Of a stretch of 64,000 nucleotides of DNA, positions 10,920-19,240 are shown piece by piece. The notes beneath the pieces are model-generated. The model made no database searches. It was not told the origin of the DNA and saw only the letters and a list, made by a program, of their open reading frames with translations. The translations under genes and the position numbers were made by a program. The stretch covers positions 1 through 64,000 of the forward strand of contig JAJPKE010000025.1 in NCBI GenBank assembly GCA_021323855.1, read 5' to 3'. The stretch comes from Chloroflexota bacterium. GTDB lineage: Bacteria; Chloroflexota; Ktedonobacteria; Ktedonobacterales; JADMIN01. Numbering within the stretch: the stretch's first letter is position 1; every line of letters starts with the position of its first letter.

Positions 10920-11681
10920 ATGCCGAAAATTGACGCAAACAGGCTCAACCTGGAAGAGACGGTCGTTCAGATCGCTCGCGTCTCGAAGGTGGTCAAGGGC
11001 GGGCGGCGCTTCAGCTATCGCGCGCTGGTGGTGGTTGGTGATCGCGCCGGCCACGTCGGCGTCGGGCTGGGCAAGGCCGGCGAAGTCCCGGATGCCATCA
11101 AGAAGGGCGTTGACGACGCCAAGAAGCATCTGATCGAGGTGCCGCTGGTTGGGACGACGATTCCATTTATGGTCCGCCATACCTTTTCCGCCTCTGAGGT
11201 GCTGCTCAAACCCGCAGCCCCCGGCACCGGCGTTATCGCTGGCGGCGCGGTACGCGCGGTGGTGGAGGCGGCGGGCATCCGCGACATCCTCACAAAGTCG
11301 CTGGGAAGCTCCAATTCGCTGAATACGGTGCTGGCGGCGCTGGGCGCGCTGACCGATCTGCGCTCCTTCGAGGGCGAAGCCAGCCGTCGCGGGCGTTCCG
11401 TGGCCGACATGGTTGGCTCGCGGCTGGCCGGACGCATCGCGCAGTCTACCGCCGAGGCGGCTGCCTATGTGCCGCCGGAACGCGAAGCGCGCGAGGAGCG
11501 CGGTGGCCGTGGCGAGCGCGGCGGTCGTGGTGGTCGCGGCGGTGAGCGCGGTGAACGCGGCGCGGGCGAAGGCGGCGCAGGCGCGAGCCGTGGCGGGCGC
11601 GGCGGACCCGGTGGCCGTGGTCCCGGTGGCCCTGGTGGCGCGCGTGGTGGTGGCCGTGGTCCTGGTGGACCGCGCCGCTAA
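10920..11681 (+). CDS. rpsE: 30S ribosomal protein S5 with Gly/Arg-rich tail
   Basis: The core (residues 1-175) has [37 protein letters not shown] and [20 protein letters not shown], all standard S5 (decoding fidelity, mRNA helicase at the entry tunnel). After about residue 180 a Gly/Arg/Glu-rich tail of RGGRGG and GPGG units extends it to 253 residues, compared with about 165 usually. RBS AGGGAG is 4 bases from ATG 10920. Confidence 0.95.
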   Translation: MPKIDANRLNLEETVVQIARVSKVVKGGRRFSYRALVVVGDRAGHVGVGLGKAGEVPDAIKKGVDDAKKHLIEVPLVGTTIPFMVRHTFSASEVLLKPAAPGTGVIAGGAVRAVVEAAGIRDILTKSLGSSNSLNTVLAALGALTDLRSFEGEASRRGRSVADMVGSRLAGRIAQSTAEAAAYVPPEREAREERGGRGERGGRGGRGGERGERGAGEGGAGASRGGRGGPGGRGPGGPGGARGGGRGPGGPRR

Positions 11682-11892
11682 GCAGAAAGCAAACGCTGCG
11701 TCAGCCAATGCTGAACTGACAAGCAACTGGCTGGCGCAGAGGAATATTCGTGAAGAGCGCCGTATCGCGCATCGTATCCCGCTCGCGTAGCTCATGGTAG
11801 ACTTGACTTGATAGGCGCGAAAACACAGAGAAACGCCTGAAAACAAGCGACATGACTCTGCGTAATCTCGCTAGTCGCGCAGGGTGGGACGT

Positions 11893-11900
11893 GTTACAAT
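11893..11900 (+). promoter_or_regulatory. Candidate extended -10 promoter before rpmD
   Basis: TGTTACAAT fits an extended -10 (TGn then TACAAT, 11895-11900) 19 bases before rpmD, in a 237-base spacer after rpsE. No good -35 is seen at the right distance, so this is tentative. Confidence 0.3.
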
Positions 11901-11918
11901 GGCGCATGGAGCAATAGC

Positions 11919-12104
11919 ATGGCGAAGCTGCGTATTACCTATACAAAAAGCTCCATCGGCTACAATGGCAAGCAACGCGCGACCATACAGGCCCTGGGCC
12001 TGCGCAAGCTGCATCAAGTCGTGGAGCATGCGGACACTCCGGTGATCCGTGGCATGGTGAAAAAAGTATCGCACCTGGTGCGTGTCGAGGAGGTGGCCGA
12101 ATGA
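11919..12104 (+). CDS. rpmD: 50S ribosomal protein L30
   Basis: 61 residues, full length for L30. LRITYTKSSIGYNGKQRATIQALGLRKLH (from residue 4) and MVKKVSHLVRVEEV match the family. ATG 11919 is preceded by TGGAGC. The stop overlaps the rplO start in an ATGA, indicating translational coupling. Confidence 0.95.
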   Translation: MAKLRITYTKSSIGYNGKQRATIQALGLRKLHQVVEHADTPVIRGMVKKVSHLVRVEEVAE

Positions 12105-12640
12105 GGCTGAGCGATCTTCGTCCGAATCCCGGCGCGCGCAAACCGCGCAAACGCCTGGGGCGCGGCCCTGGCTCCGGCTATGAAAAAACGTCTGGTCGTG
12201 GCCAGAAGGGGCAGAAGGCACGCACCGGCCACAAAAATGTGCCGGCATACTTCGAGGGCGGCCAGAACCGCTTCTCGCAGCGCATGCCGTACCTGGGTGG
12301 CTTCAAGAATCCCTTCCGCAAAGAATATATCGTCATTAACCTCAGCGACCTGGATGTCTTTGAGTCCGGCGCCGAGGTGACGAGCAAAACGCTGGCGGAG
12401 AAGGGCTTGATTCGAGAGCGCGCTGCGAAGGGGATGCTCAAAGTGTTGGGCAATGGCAAAGTCCACAAACCCCTCAACGTCACAGCGCACAAGGTTTCCG
12501 CTTCGGCGCGTGCGCAGATCGAAGCAGCAGGCGGCACCGTCTCACTGATTGAGATGCGCACCTATCCGAAGACCAAACGCGCCAAGAAGCCAGCCGCCTC
12601 TAAAGCGGCGGCGACTGGGGCGAGCGCGGCAAAGGCATAA
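12101..12640 (+). CDS. rplO: 50S ribosomal protein L15
   Basis: 179 residues. The N-terminus RLSDLRPNPGARKPRKRLGRG, then GRGQKGQKARTG, FEGGQNRFSQRMPYLGGFKN and the C-terminal VSASARAQIEAAGGTV are L15 signatures. L15 threads into 23S rRNA. About 25 Lys/Ala residues are added at the C-terminus. It overlaps rpmD by 4 bases. The following 267-base spacer (12641-12907) contains a 7-bp inverted repeat (12642-12648 with 12667-12673). Confidence 0.96.
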   Translation: MRLSDLRPNPGARKPRKRLGRGPGSGYEKTSGRGQKGQKARTGHKNVPAYFEGGQNRFSQRMPYLGGFKNPFRKEYIVINLSDLDVFESGAEVTSKTLAEKGLIRERAAKGMLKVLGNGKVHKPLNVTAHKVSASARAQIEAAGGTVSLIEMRTYPKTKRAKKPAASKAAATGASAAKA

Positions 12641-12907
12641 TCGCTGGCGGAACTCCCGGCGTTGATGCCAGCGCGCTCTGCCATTCGTCTTTATTGCATT
12701 GGGCAGCGTCATACGCATTGCGTTCGCTGCCCGCTGTGAAGGCACAACATCGTGGCAGGTGGCTTCCAATTTGGTGTCGCCTGCCCAATGGTTAATTCGC
12801 AGTTCTTCACAGGTTTTCACAGTCATTTATCGCGCACGAACGCGGAGCGACGGCGCACGAGCGTTGGCATCAACACGCACATGGCAATTTGAGGAGTGGA
12901 GGCGAGC

Positions 12908-14251
12908 ATGTGGACCCGCTTACGTAGTATTTGGACCATTCCTGATCTACGAAAGAAGATTCTCTTTACCATCGGAATGTTGCTGATTTTCCGGGTGGTG
13001 GCTAACGTGCCGGTCCCCGGCATTGACGCAAAGACCTTGAGCAGTTTTCTTAGCCAGAAGGGCGGTAGCTTAAACCAGCTCTTCGGTCTGCTCGACATCT
13101 TCTCTGGTGGCTCGCTCCAAAAGAACTTCTCCGTACTGGCGATGGGCGTCTATCCCTATATTACGGCCACCATCGTCATGCAGCTCTTGCAGCCGATTAT
13201 CCCCAAGCTGGATGCCCTGGCGCGCGAGGGTGAATCTGGCCAGAACCGCATCGCGCAGATCACGCGCTACATCACAGTGCCGCTGGCGCTGCTGCAAGCC
13301 TTCGGCCAGATGGCGCTGTTGGTCAACATCGGCGCGATTCAGCAATCACAGTTCAATCTCTTCGATGGCAACGCCTTTCTGCCAACCGTCTCGACGTTGA
13401 TTACGCTCACCGCTGGCACGATGTTCCTCGTCTGGCTGGGGGAGTTGATTACCGAGAACGGCATTGGCAATGGCATCTCGATCATCATCTTCGCTAACAT
13501 CCTGGTCGCCTTCCCGCAGTTGATCGGCTCCGCGCTGGTCAGCAGCAGCAGCACCGGCGGCGGCGCCAGCAACGGCGCGCTGCTCCAGATTGTGTTCCTC
13601 GGTCTCCTGGGCCTGGCGATGATCTTTGCGATGGTCTGTGTCTATCAGGCGCAGCGCCGCGTGCCGGTGCAGTACCCGACGAAACGGCGTTTCCTCTCTG
13701 GCGTCCGCTCCGGCCAGCAAACGACCTACATCCCGCTTCAGGTCAATAGCGCCGGTATGATTCCGATCATCTTCGCGCAGTCCATCCTGCTATTGCCGAC
13801 GGTGATTTCCAACTATCTGGCGTATAGCTCGAAGAAGGGGCTTTCGGACTTCTTCTCAAATATCAAGCAGTTCCTAGACCCTTCACAGACGCAATACTGG
13901 GTGATCTTTGGCGTTCTGGTTGCCGCCTTCACCTTCTTCTATGCCACCGTTATCTGGCAGCAGCAGAATATGGCGGAGAACTTACAGAAGCAGGGGGCAT
14001 ATATCCCTGGCATCCGTCCGGGGTTGCCAACCAACGTCTATCTGGAGAAGATTCTCTGGCGTGTGACGTTGGGCGGCGCGTTGTTCCTGGGCGTCGTCTC
14101 GATTGTGCCAGTGTTCTTCGGCTCCAACCAAAATCTGGCGAACAGCCTGCAAGCGGCCTCGCTGCTGATTATCGTTGGCGTGGCGATGGACACGATGAAG
14201 CAGATCGAGGCGCAGATGGTGATGCGCAACTACTCAGGTTTCCTGGATTAG
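12908..14251 (+). CDS. secY: Protein translocase subunit SecY
   Basis: 447 residues with ten expected transmembrane helices. LRKKILFTIGMLLIFRVVANVPVPGID is the first helix region (from residue 14), followed by LFGLLDIFSGGSLQ, the plug segment, and RPGLPTNVYLEKILWRVT in the C-terminal half. SecY is the channel of the general secretion pathway. ATG 12908 follows GAGGAGTGGAGG. Its place between rplO and adk is the canonical spc-operon order. Confidence 0.97.
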   Translation: MWTRLRSIWTIPDLRKKILFTIGMLLIFRVVANVPVPGIDAKTLSSFLSQKGGSLNQLFGLLDIFSGGSLQKNFSVLAMGVYPYITATIVMQLLQPIIPKLDALAREGESGQNRIAQITRYITVPLALLQAFGQMALLVNIGAIQQSQFNLFDGNAFLPTVSTLITLTAGTMFLVWLGELITENGIGNGISIIIFANILVAFPQLIGSALVSSSSTGGGASNGALLQIVFLGLLGLAMIFAMVCVYQAQRRVPVQYPTKRRFLSGVRSGQQTTYIPLQVNSAGMIPIIFAQSILLLPTVISNYLAYSSKKGLSDFFSNIKQFLDPSQTQYWVIFGVLVAAFTFFYATVIWQQQNMAENLQKQGAYIPGIRPGLPTNVYLEKILWRVTLGGALFLGVVSIVPVFFGSNQNLANSLQAASLLIIVGVAMDTMKQIEAQMVMRNYSGFLD

Positions 14252-14267
14252 TGGCGATTCCTTTGGT

Positions 14268-14319
14268 TCCCCCCCTCGCTCTGTGGGAGAGGGGGCCAGG
14301 GGGCGGGGTGCTTTTCTGG
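14268..14319 (+). repeat. REP-like palindromic repeat, copy 1
   Basis: Core GTGGGAGAGGGGGCC followed by AGGGGGCGGGG and a CTTTTCTGG end. Related copies occur at 16050 and 51331 in the same orientation. It sits 17 bases after secY. This is the most degenerate stem of the three. Confidence 0.5.
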
Positions 14320-14378
14320 CACGCGCGGTCGGGTGAGCGGTTTTTCTGCCGCTTCTCTCGCGCCGCGCGCGTTTCTTT

Positions 14379-14387
14379 TGGTATAAC
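14379..14387 (+). promoter_or_regulatory. Candidate extended -10 promoter for adk
   Basis: TGGTATAAC matches an extended -10 (TGn plus TATAAC). No clear -35 is present at 17 bases, which is tolerated when TGn is present. It would give a leader of about 165 bases for adk-map. Confidence 0.35.
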
Positions 14388-14558
14388 ATTCAGTGTCACG
14401 CGAACGTGCGTGGCGGGTCTGCCAGCAGGCGAACCGGCGAACCGGCGAGCGAGTATGGCAGCGCAGCGACCTCAACGATATCCGTACTACAACGGCGTAG
14501 CGGATTTGCCCCCCACATCGGGTTAGGGTGCTGGGGAACACGCGGAGGATGGTCAAGC

Positions 14559-15242
14559 ATGAACGTAATGCTGATTGGCGCACAGGGCAGCGGTAAGGGG
14601 ACCCAGGCGCAACTGCTGGAAGAACAACTCAACCTCAAGCCCTGCGCAAGCGGTGAGTTGCTGCGCGACGCGATAGCCCGCGAAACGGCGCTTGGAAAAG
14701 CGGCCAAACCCTATTATGACAAAGGCGACCTCGTGCCGGATGAATTGGTTGCGCGGTTGATTCTCGAACGCCTGCAAGAACTCGACGGCGCCAATGGCAT
14801 CATCCTGGATGGCTTCCCGCGCACCATTGCGCAGGCGAAAATCCTCGACGAGTTGCTCGCGCAGGTCGGCCAGCGGATTAACGCGATCATCTATCTCGAC
14901 GTTCCCCGCCAGGAACTCCTGGATCGGCTCTCCGGGCGCTATCTCTGCCGCGCGCATAATCATGTCTGGAATATCAAGACGCATCCCACCAAAGTGCCCA
15001 ACGTTTGCGATTATGACGGCAGCGAACTGTATCAGCGGGTAGACGACACCAGCGAGAGAATCGCGCACCGGCTCGATATCTTTTTCAATGAGACCATTCA
15101 TCTCATCGAATATTACAAAGAGCAGAACAAACTCATTCATGTAGATGGCAACCAGAGCATCGAAGAGGTGCACGAGCAGATCATGGCCAACCTCCGGTCT
15201 GATCTGCGGCTGACCTCGAATGATGAGTACGCCGCCAGCTAA
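14559..15242 (+). CDS. adk: Adenylate kinase with metal-binding-type LID
   Basis: 227 residues. GAQGSGKGTQAQLLEE is the P-loop, SGELLRDAI the AMP-binding part, GIILDGFPRT the core motif. It balances ATP + AMP with 2 ADP. The LID has Cys130, His133, Cys150 and Asp153 with exactly the spacing of the zinc LID of Bacillus Adk (Cys130, Cys133, Cys150, Asp153), so a CHCD zinc site is likely. ATG 14559 follows GGAGGA. The map gene follows at 21 bases, as in most Gram-positives. Confidence 0.96.
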   Translation: MNVMLIGAQGSGKGTQAQLLEEQLNLKPCASGELLRDAIARETALGKAAKPYYDKGDLVPDELVARLILERLQELDGANGIILDGFPRTIAQAKILDELLAQVGQRINAIIYLDVPRQELLDRLSGRYLCRAHNHVWNIKTHPTKVPNVCDYDGSELYQRVDDTSERIAHRLDIFFNETIHLIEYYKEQNKLIHVDGNQSIEEVHEQIMANLRSDLRLTSNDEYAAS

Positions 15243-15263
15243 GGGCAGGAGAACACGCGACAC

Positions 15264-16034
15264 ATGGCAATCGCATATCGTAGCAAAACGGAGATCGAGA
15301 GTATTCGTCGCGCCGGGCAGGTGGTGATGGAGATTCTGGCAATCCTGCGCGCTGCCGTGCGTCCCGGCGTCACCACCGGCGAACTCGATGCGATTGCCGC
15401 CCGCGAGCTGCGCGAGCGTGGCGCGACCTCCAACTTCAAGGGCTATCGCCCGGCAAAAGGTATCCCACCATTTCCCGGCGTCATTTGTTCCTCGGTCAAT
15501 GACGAAATCGTGCATGGCATCCCCGGCAAGCGTGTGCTGGTGGAGGGCGATATCATCGCCATTGACTTTGGCGCGGTGGTGGACGGCTGGCATGGCGATT
15601 CCGCCATCACTGTTCCCGTGGGCGCGGTGGATGCCGAGACGCAGCATCTCCTCGATGTCACGCAGGAGGCGTTGCGGCGGGGCATCGCGGTCTGCCGGCC
15701 AGGGAACCGCATCCTCGATATCAGCCGCGCCGTGCAAGAATACGTGGAGAGCGAGGGCTGTTCGGTGGTGCGCCAGTACGGCGGGCATGGCATCGGGCGC
15801 GCGCTGCATGAGGACCCCTGGATACCACACTACGTGGAGCGTGGCCAGCCCAACCCACTGCTGCGGCCCGGCATGGTCTTCTGCGTCGAGCCGATGGTCA
15901 ACCTCGGCGGCGCGGCCACCCGCGAACTGCCGGACCACTGGACGGTTGTTACTGCTGACGGTACACGCTCTGCGCACTTCGAGCATACGGTAGCCGTCAC
16001 CCAGGGCGACCCCGACATCCTGACCGCCACCTAA
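15264..16034 (+). CDS. map: Methionine aminopeptidase, type I
   Basis: 256 residues. This metalloenzyme removes the initiator Met from nascent proteins. The metal ligands are visible: AIDFGAVVDGWHGDSA (two Asp), QYGGHGIGRALHEDP (His), FCVEPMV (Glu) and HFEHTVAV (Glu). No N-terminal zinc-finger extension is present, as expected for the short bacterial form. ATG 15264 follows CAGGAG, 21 bases after adk. Confidence 0.97.
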   Translation: MAIAYRSKTEIESIRRAGQVVMEILAILRAAVRPGVTTGELDAIAARELRERGATSNFKGYRPAKGIPPFPGVICSSVNDEIVHGIPGKRVLVEGDIIAIDFGAVVDGWHGDSAITVPVGAVDAETQHLLDVTQEALRRGIAVCRPGNRILDISRAVQEYVESEGCSVVRQYGGHGIGRALHEDPWIPHYVERGQPNPLLRPGMVFCVEPMVNLGGAATRELPDHWTVVTADGTRSAHFEHTVAVTQGDPDILTAT

Positions 16035-16049
16035 CCGCTCTGCTCTGCA

Positions 16050-16095
16050 CTCCCCTCTCCCTGCGGGAGAGGGGCCGGGGGTGAGGTTTTTCTGG
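16050..16095 (+). repeat. REP-like palindromic repeat, copy 2
   Basis: A perfect 10-bp stem: CCCCTCTCCC (16052-16061) and GGGAGAGGGG (16065-16074) with loop TGC. A tail GCCGGGGGTGAGG and TTTTTCTGG follow. It could also act as a transcriptional terminator for map, because a T-run sits 12 bases beyond the stem. Confidence 0.6.
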
Positions 16096-16114
16096 TACCA
16101 TCGCAAGTCAGTAC

Positions 16115-16143
16115 TTGCGGTTCATGCGCCCTCATGGTATACT
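16115..16143 (+). promoter_or_regulatory. Candidate promoter for infA
   Basis: TTGCGG (16115-16120), 17 bases, then TATACT (16138-16143) preceded by TGG, an extended -10. It lies between the palindromic repeat and infA, implying that infA has its own transcript. Confidence 0.5.
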
Positions 16144-16317
16144 TGGAAGTTGGCTGCACCATTTTCGTCATCTGCACATTCACAACCCTTCAACGCAGTG
16201 GTTGCGTGTCAATGACAGCGGATGATGGGGCTGCAAGCGCCGTCCGTCGCGGCTCTTCGATGAGCCATAAATTTCCTGCGGATAGCGCCGTTGCTGATGC
16301 TCGTTGGAAAGGACCGT

Positions 16318-16548
16318 ATGGCCAAACGCGACGCGATTGAAGTCGAAGGCACGGTAACTGAATCGTTGCCGAACGCTGTGTTCCGGGTGGAGATTGACGC
16401 TCCGGACGGCAAACACATGGTACTCGCTCATCTCTCCGGCAAGGTGAAGATGAATTTTGTGCGTATCGTGCCAGGGGACCGGGTGCGTGTGGAGCTTTCC
16501 CCCTACGATCTCACCAAAGGCCGCATTACCTGGCGGAACCGGACATAA
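16318..16548 (+). CDS. infA: Translation initiation factor IF-1
   Basis: 76 residues. [23 protein letters not shown], cited from residue 2, plus [33 protein letters not shown] is the single OB fold of IF-1, which blocks the A-site during initiation. ATG 16318 follows GGAAGG; the frame upstream to 16291 lacks conservation. It is preceded by its own candidate promoter and followed by a terminator-like hairpin. Confidence 0.96.
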   Translation: MAKRDAIEVEGTVTESLPNAVFRVEIDAPDGKHMVLAHLSGKVKMNFVRIVPGDRVRVELSPYDLTKGRITWRNRT

Positions 16549-16585
16549 GCTTTCTGCGAGCAGCACAGCGGGGCGTAGTTGCGGC

Positions 16586-16624
16586 GGAACACCAGGGGTG
16601 GTATCCCCAGTGTTCCTTTCTGCT
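16586..16624 (+). terminator. Terminator-like hairpin after infA
   Basis: GGAACAC (16586-16592) pairs with GTGTTCC (16610-16616), with an inner GGGG/CCCC stem, followed directly by TTTCTGCTT. Its position inside the ribosomal block suggests partial termination between infA and rpmJ. Confidence 0.55.
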
Positions 16625-16836
16625 TGCCATCGGCAGATGTTTGGCGGGCCTTTGGCAAACATTGGCAATGGGCAGTCATGATTGCAGTCATCATTGGCAA
16701 GCAATGCAGCCAGATGGTCTCATGACGTAGCGAAGGGCAGTCGTTCTTCGCCTCTATCAGTAACAGCGTTGATATCCTGATTATCCTTTGTTCTCATTGG
16801 TGGTCGTCGGGGTGTAGTTGGAAGGGCATTCAGTGC

Positions 16837-16953
16837 ATGAAGGTACGAGCGTCGGTTAAACCGCGCTGCGAACACTGCAAGGTGATCCGCCGCAATCGCA
16901 TCGTAATGGTGATTTGCAGCAAGGACCCCAAGCACAAGCAGCGCCAGGGATAA
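16837..16953 (+). CDS. rpmJ: 50S ribosomal protein L36
   Basis: 38 residues: it begins [19 protein letters not shown] and ends [12 protein letters not shown]. The zinc ligands are C11, C14, C27 and His33, the classic L36 ribbon; the last loop is one residue longer than the common CSNPKH form. ATG 16837 follows GGAAGG. The gene is short and easily missed by ORF callers, but position between infA and rpsM is standard. Confidence 0.95.
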   Translation: MKVRASVKPRCEHCKVIRRNRIVMVICSKDPKHKQRQG

Positions 16954-17026
16954 ACAAACGATACGAACGGAAGATGCCCGGAGGCTCCTCAGTGGAGACG
17001 CCGGGTAACCGTCTGTTTCGGCGGCG

Positions 17027-17051
17027 GAGCAGTATGATGGTCATGCTGCTC
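17027..17051 (+). promoter_or_regulatory. Structured leader hairpin upstream of rpsM
   Basis: An 11-bp stem (17027-17037 with 17041-17051, one G-U wobble) and loop TGG. A second weaker stem (CCCGG/CCGGG with inner CTCC/GGAG) precedes it around 16978-17005. In Escherichia coli the alpha-operon leader upstream of rpsM binds S4; whether this structure does so is unknown. Confidence 0.3.
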
Positions 17052-17169
17052 AAAGCGGGCACGTGAGATGAGTGCGCAATTGCTCATCACCGGCCTCTAT
17101 TCAACTCTATCACGCCAATATACGCCCAGCGACAATTGGGCCAGTTGGCAAGCGAGGAGGAGCTGGCGC

Positions 17170-17556
17170 ATGGCCAGAATCGCCGGGGTAGATATTCCCC
17201 GCGAAAAGCGCGTTGAAGTCGCGCTGACGTACATCTATGGCATTGGTCCCTCGACCAGCAGAAAGATTCTTGGCATCACGCGGGTCAGCCCTGATACGCG
17301 CGTCAAGGACCTGACGGAAGAGGAAGTGGCCCGGCTGCGCGAATATATTGACCGCAGCGACCAGATCAAGGTCGAGGGTGATCTCCGCCGCGAAGTGGAC
17401 ATGAACATCAAGCGGCTCATCGAGATCGGCAGCTATCGTGGCATGCGCCATCGCCGCAATTTGCCGGTGCATGGCCAACGCACACGCACCAACGCCCGCA
17501 CCCGCCGTGGCGCAAAGAAAACCGTGGCTGGCAAGAAGAAGGCCACCAAGAAGTAG
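17170..17556 (+). CDS. rpsM: 30S ribosomal protein S13
   Basis: 128 residues. [25 protein letters not shown] (from residue 2), [20 protein letters not shown] and the Lys-rich end [11 protein letters not shown] identify S13. S13 forms head bridges to the 50S subunit and contacts P-site tRNA. ATG 17170 follows GAGGAGGAG. The upstream frame to 17068 is open but not conserved. Confidence 0.97.
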   Translation: MARIAGVDIPREKRVEVALTYIYGIGPSTSRKILGITRVSPDTRVKDLTEEEVARLREYIDRSDQIKVEGDLRREVDMNIKRLIEIGSYRGMRHRRNLPVHGQRTRTNARTRRGAKKTVAGKKKATKK

Positions 17557-17702
17557 CGGGTTGCGTGCCTCTGGCGTGCGACTGTGCCAAACATGGCTGG
17601 CGAGGCACGCGCGGATGGCTCGAATGGCCCGGATGGCTCGAATGACAGAAGTGGCTGGCGTCATTGTGGAAGCGCCGGCCAGGAGAAAGGGAACCAATCA
17701 GC

Positions 17703-18107
17703 ATGGCGGAGAAAGCTCCGAAGCGGCCCGTGGGGCGACAGCGCAAGCGCGAGCGGAAATCAGTACCGCGCGGGCGGGCGCACATTCAGGCGACGTTCAA
17801 TAACACGCTCGTCACGATCTCTGATCCGAACGGCAATGTGCTGGCCTGGAGCAGCGCCGGTTCATCCAACTTCAAAGGGTCGCGCAAGAGTACTCCATAT
17901 GCCGCTCAGATCACGGCGGAGGCCGCCGCGCGCAAGGCAATGGATCACGGCGTGCGGCAGGTTGAGGTCTATGTGAAGGGGCCGGGGTCCGGGCGTGAGG
18001 CGGCGATTCGCGCGCTGCAAGCCACCGGAATCACCGTCGTCTCGATCACCGATGTCACGCCGATTCCGCACAACGGCTGCCGCCCGCCAAAGCGTCGCCG
18101 CGTCTAA
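17703..18107 (+). CDS. rpsK: 30S ribosomal protein S11
   Basis: 134 residues. [40 protein letters not shown] and [18 protein letters not shown], the conserved C-terminus, identify S11 of the 30S platform. ATG 17703 sits behind GGAGAAAGGG. The spacer from rpsM is 146 bases. Confidence 0.97.
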   Translation: MAEKAPKRPVGRQRKRERKSVPRGRAHIQATFNNTLVTISDPNGNVLAWSSAGSSNFKGSRKSTPYAAQITAEAAARKAMDHGVRQVEVYVKGPGSGREAAIRALQATGITVVSITDVTPIPHNGCRPPKRRRV

Positions 18108-18592
18108 GGTTTCGTCGTACACTGTCTTTTCTTTACCGGCGTTTCGTGCGCCGGATACGCGAAGCGAATCTGGAGTGCGTGTTCGCGGGGATACCGCTTT
18201 CCGTCCTTGAGCGGTTGAAGTTTTCGGGGTTTTGCTCCGGAGCTTTGGGGTCGTGTGTAGCCCACGGCTGATTTGTCCCTTTCTCCACGCATCGCGGCTT
18301 TAGCCAATGTGGCCATTGGTGAAGGCGCTCTCTAAGCAGCGTGCCTCACCTGATATGAATGAGAATGATGCCGTTCCTGCGCCGCTGCGGCTGGTGGTGC
18401 TGGTGAGCCGCTCGTTCTCGATCATTGACTATTGACCAGGTGATCTCTGCGCCAGCACAACACGCGGCAGAGGCCACGCGTGGGTCGCACACTGGCATGA
18501 GGGTTTGACCCAATCATTCAGTCATCCAGTAAGCCCAATACGCGACCCGAACACAGTACAACAAGCACTCCCTGGGAGGACGATACAGAAGC
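18108..18592 (+). other. rpsK-rpsD spacer, 485 bases, no gene seen
   Basis: This is the longest gap in the ribosomal block. It contains a stem of 9 bp with two wobbles (18140-18148 with 18158-18166) and GC-rich inverted repeats, but no ORF resembling a known protein. It may hold a leader for rpsD, since S4 is an autoregulator in many bacteria. I could not recognise a defined leader family. Confidence 0.4.
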
Positions 18593-19225
18593 ATGGCCCG
18601 ATATACAGGTCCAGTTTGCCGCCTTTGCCGCCGCGAAGGCATGAAGCTCTTTCTCAAAGGCGACCGCTGCATGAGCAGCAAATGCGCCATCGAGCGGCGC
18701 AACACCCGCCCCGGTCAGCATGGACAGGCGCGCGCGCGCAAGATGTCCGGCGCGGGCATGCAACTGCGTGAGAAGCAGAAGGTCCGTCGCACATACGGCC
18801 TGCTCGAACGCCAGTTCAGCAATTTCTACCGGAAGGCTTCACATCAGCCGGGCAAGACGGGCGAGAACCTCTTGCAGATGCTCGAAATGCGCCTCGACAA
18901 CATTGTCTATCGCCTCGGATTTGGCGATTCACGTGCCCAGGCGCGCCAACTCGTGACACATGGCCACTTTCAGGTGAATGGCCGCAAGCTGGATATCCCC
19001 TCGGCGATTCTCAAGCCAGGAGATGAGGTTGCCGTGCGTGAGCGCAGCCGAAATCTCGAATATTTCAAGACTCGCGCGCTGATGCTCAACCAGAAGGGCG
19101 TCCCGCCGTGGATGCGCCTTGACCCCACTGCTCTTTCGGGCCGCGTGCTGGCCATCCCCACGCGGCAGGATATGGAATTGCCTTTCGATGAGGCGCTGGT
19201 GGTCGAGTATTATTCCCGGCGGTAA
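18593..19225 (+). CDS. rpsD: 30S ribosomal protein S4, zinc-type N-terminus
   Basis: 210 residues. The N-terminal [18 protein letters not shown] with further Cys in [11 protein letters not shown] forms the zinc-binding version of S4. Then [18 protein letters not shown] and the S4 RNA-binding domain [20 protein letters not shown]4 nucleates 30S assembly and is a common repressor of its own operon. ATG 18593 follows GGGAGGA. Confidence 0.97.
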   Translation: MARYTGPVCRLCRREGMKLFLKGDRCMSSKCAIERRNTRPGQHGQARARKMSGAGMQLREKQKVRRTYGLLERQFSNFYRKASHQPGKTGENLLQMLEMRLDNIVYRLGFGDSRAQARQLVTHGHFQVNGRKLDIPSAILKPGDEVAVRERSRNLEYFKTRALMLNQKGVPPWMRLDPTALSGRVLAIPTRQDMELPFDEALVVEYYSRR

Positions 19226-19240
19226 GAGGAGGGGATTCCC

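Larger units (their letters stand above)
14252..14558 (+). other. secY-adk spacer, 307 bases
   Basis: This spacer holds a GC-rich palindromic repeat (listed separately) and an extended -10 element. The frame upstream of adk stays open from 14406, but its translation does not resemble adenylate kinase and is not conserved in type, so I take it as non-coding. Confidence 0.5.

Noticed and set aside
14406..14558. A longer adk beginning at 14406.
   Set aside because: The extension is not kinase-like, and ATG 14559 follows GGAGGA and gives the conserved N-terminus MNVMLIGAQGSGKG.
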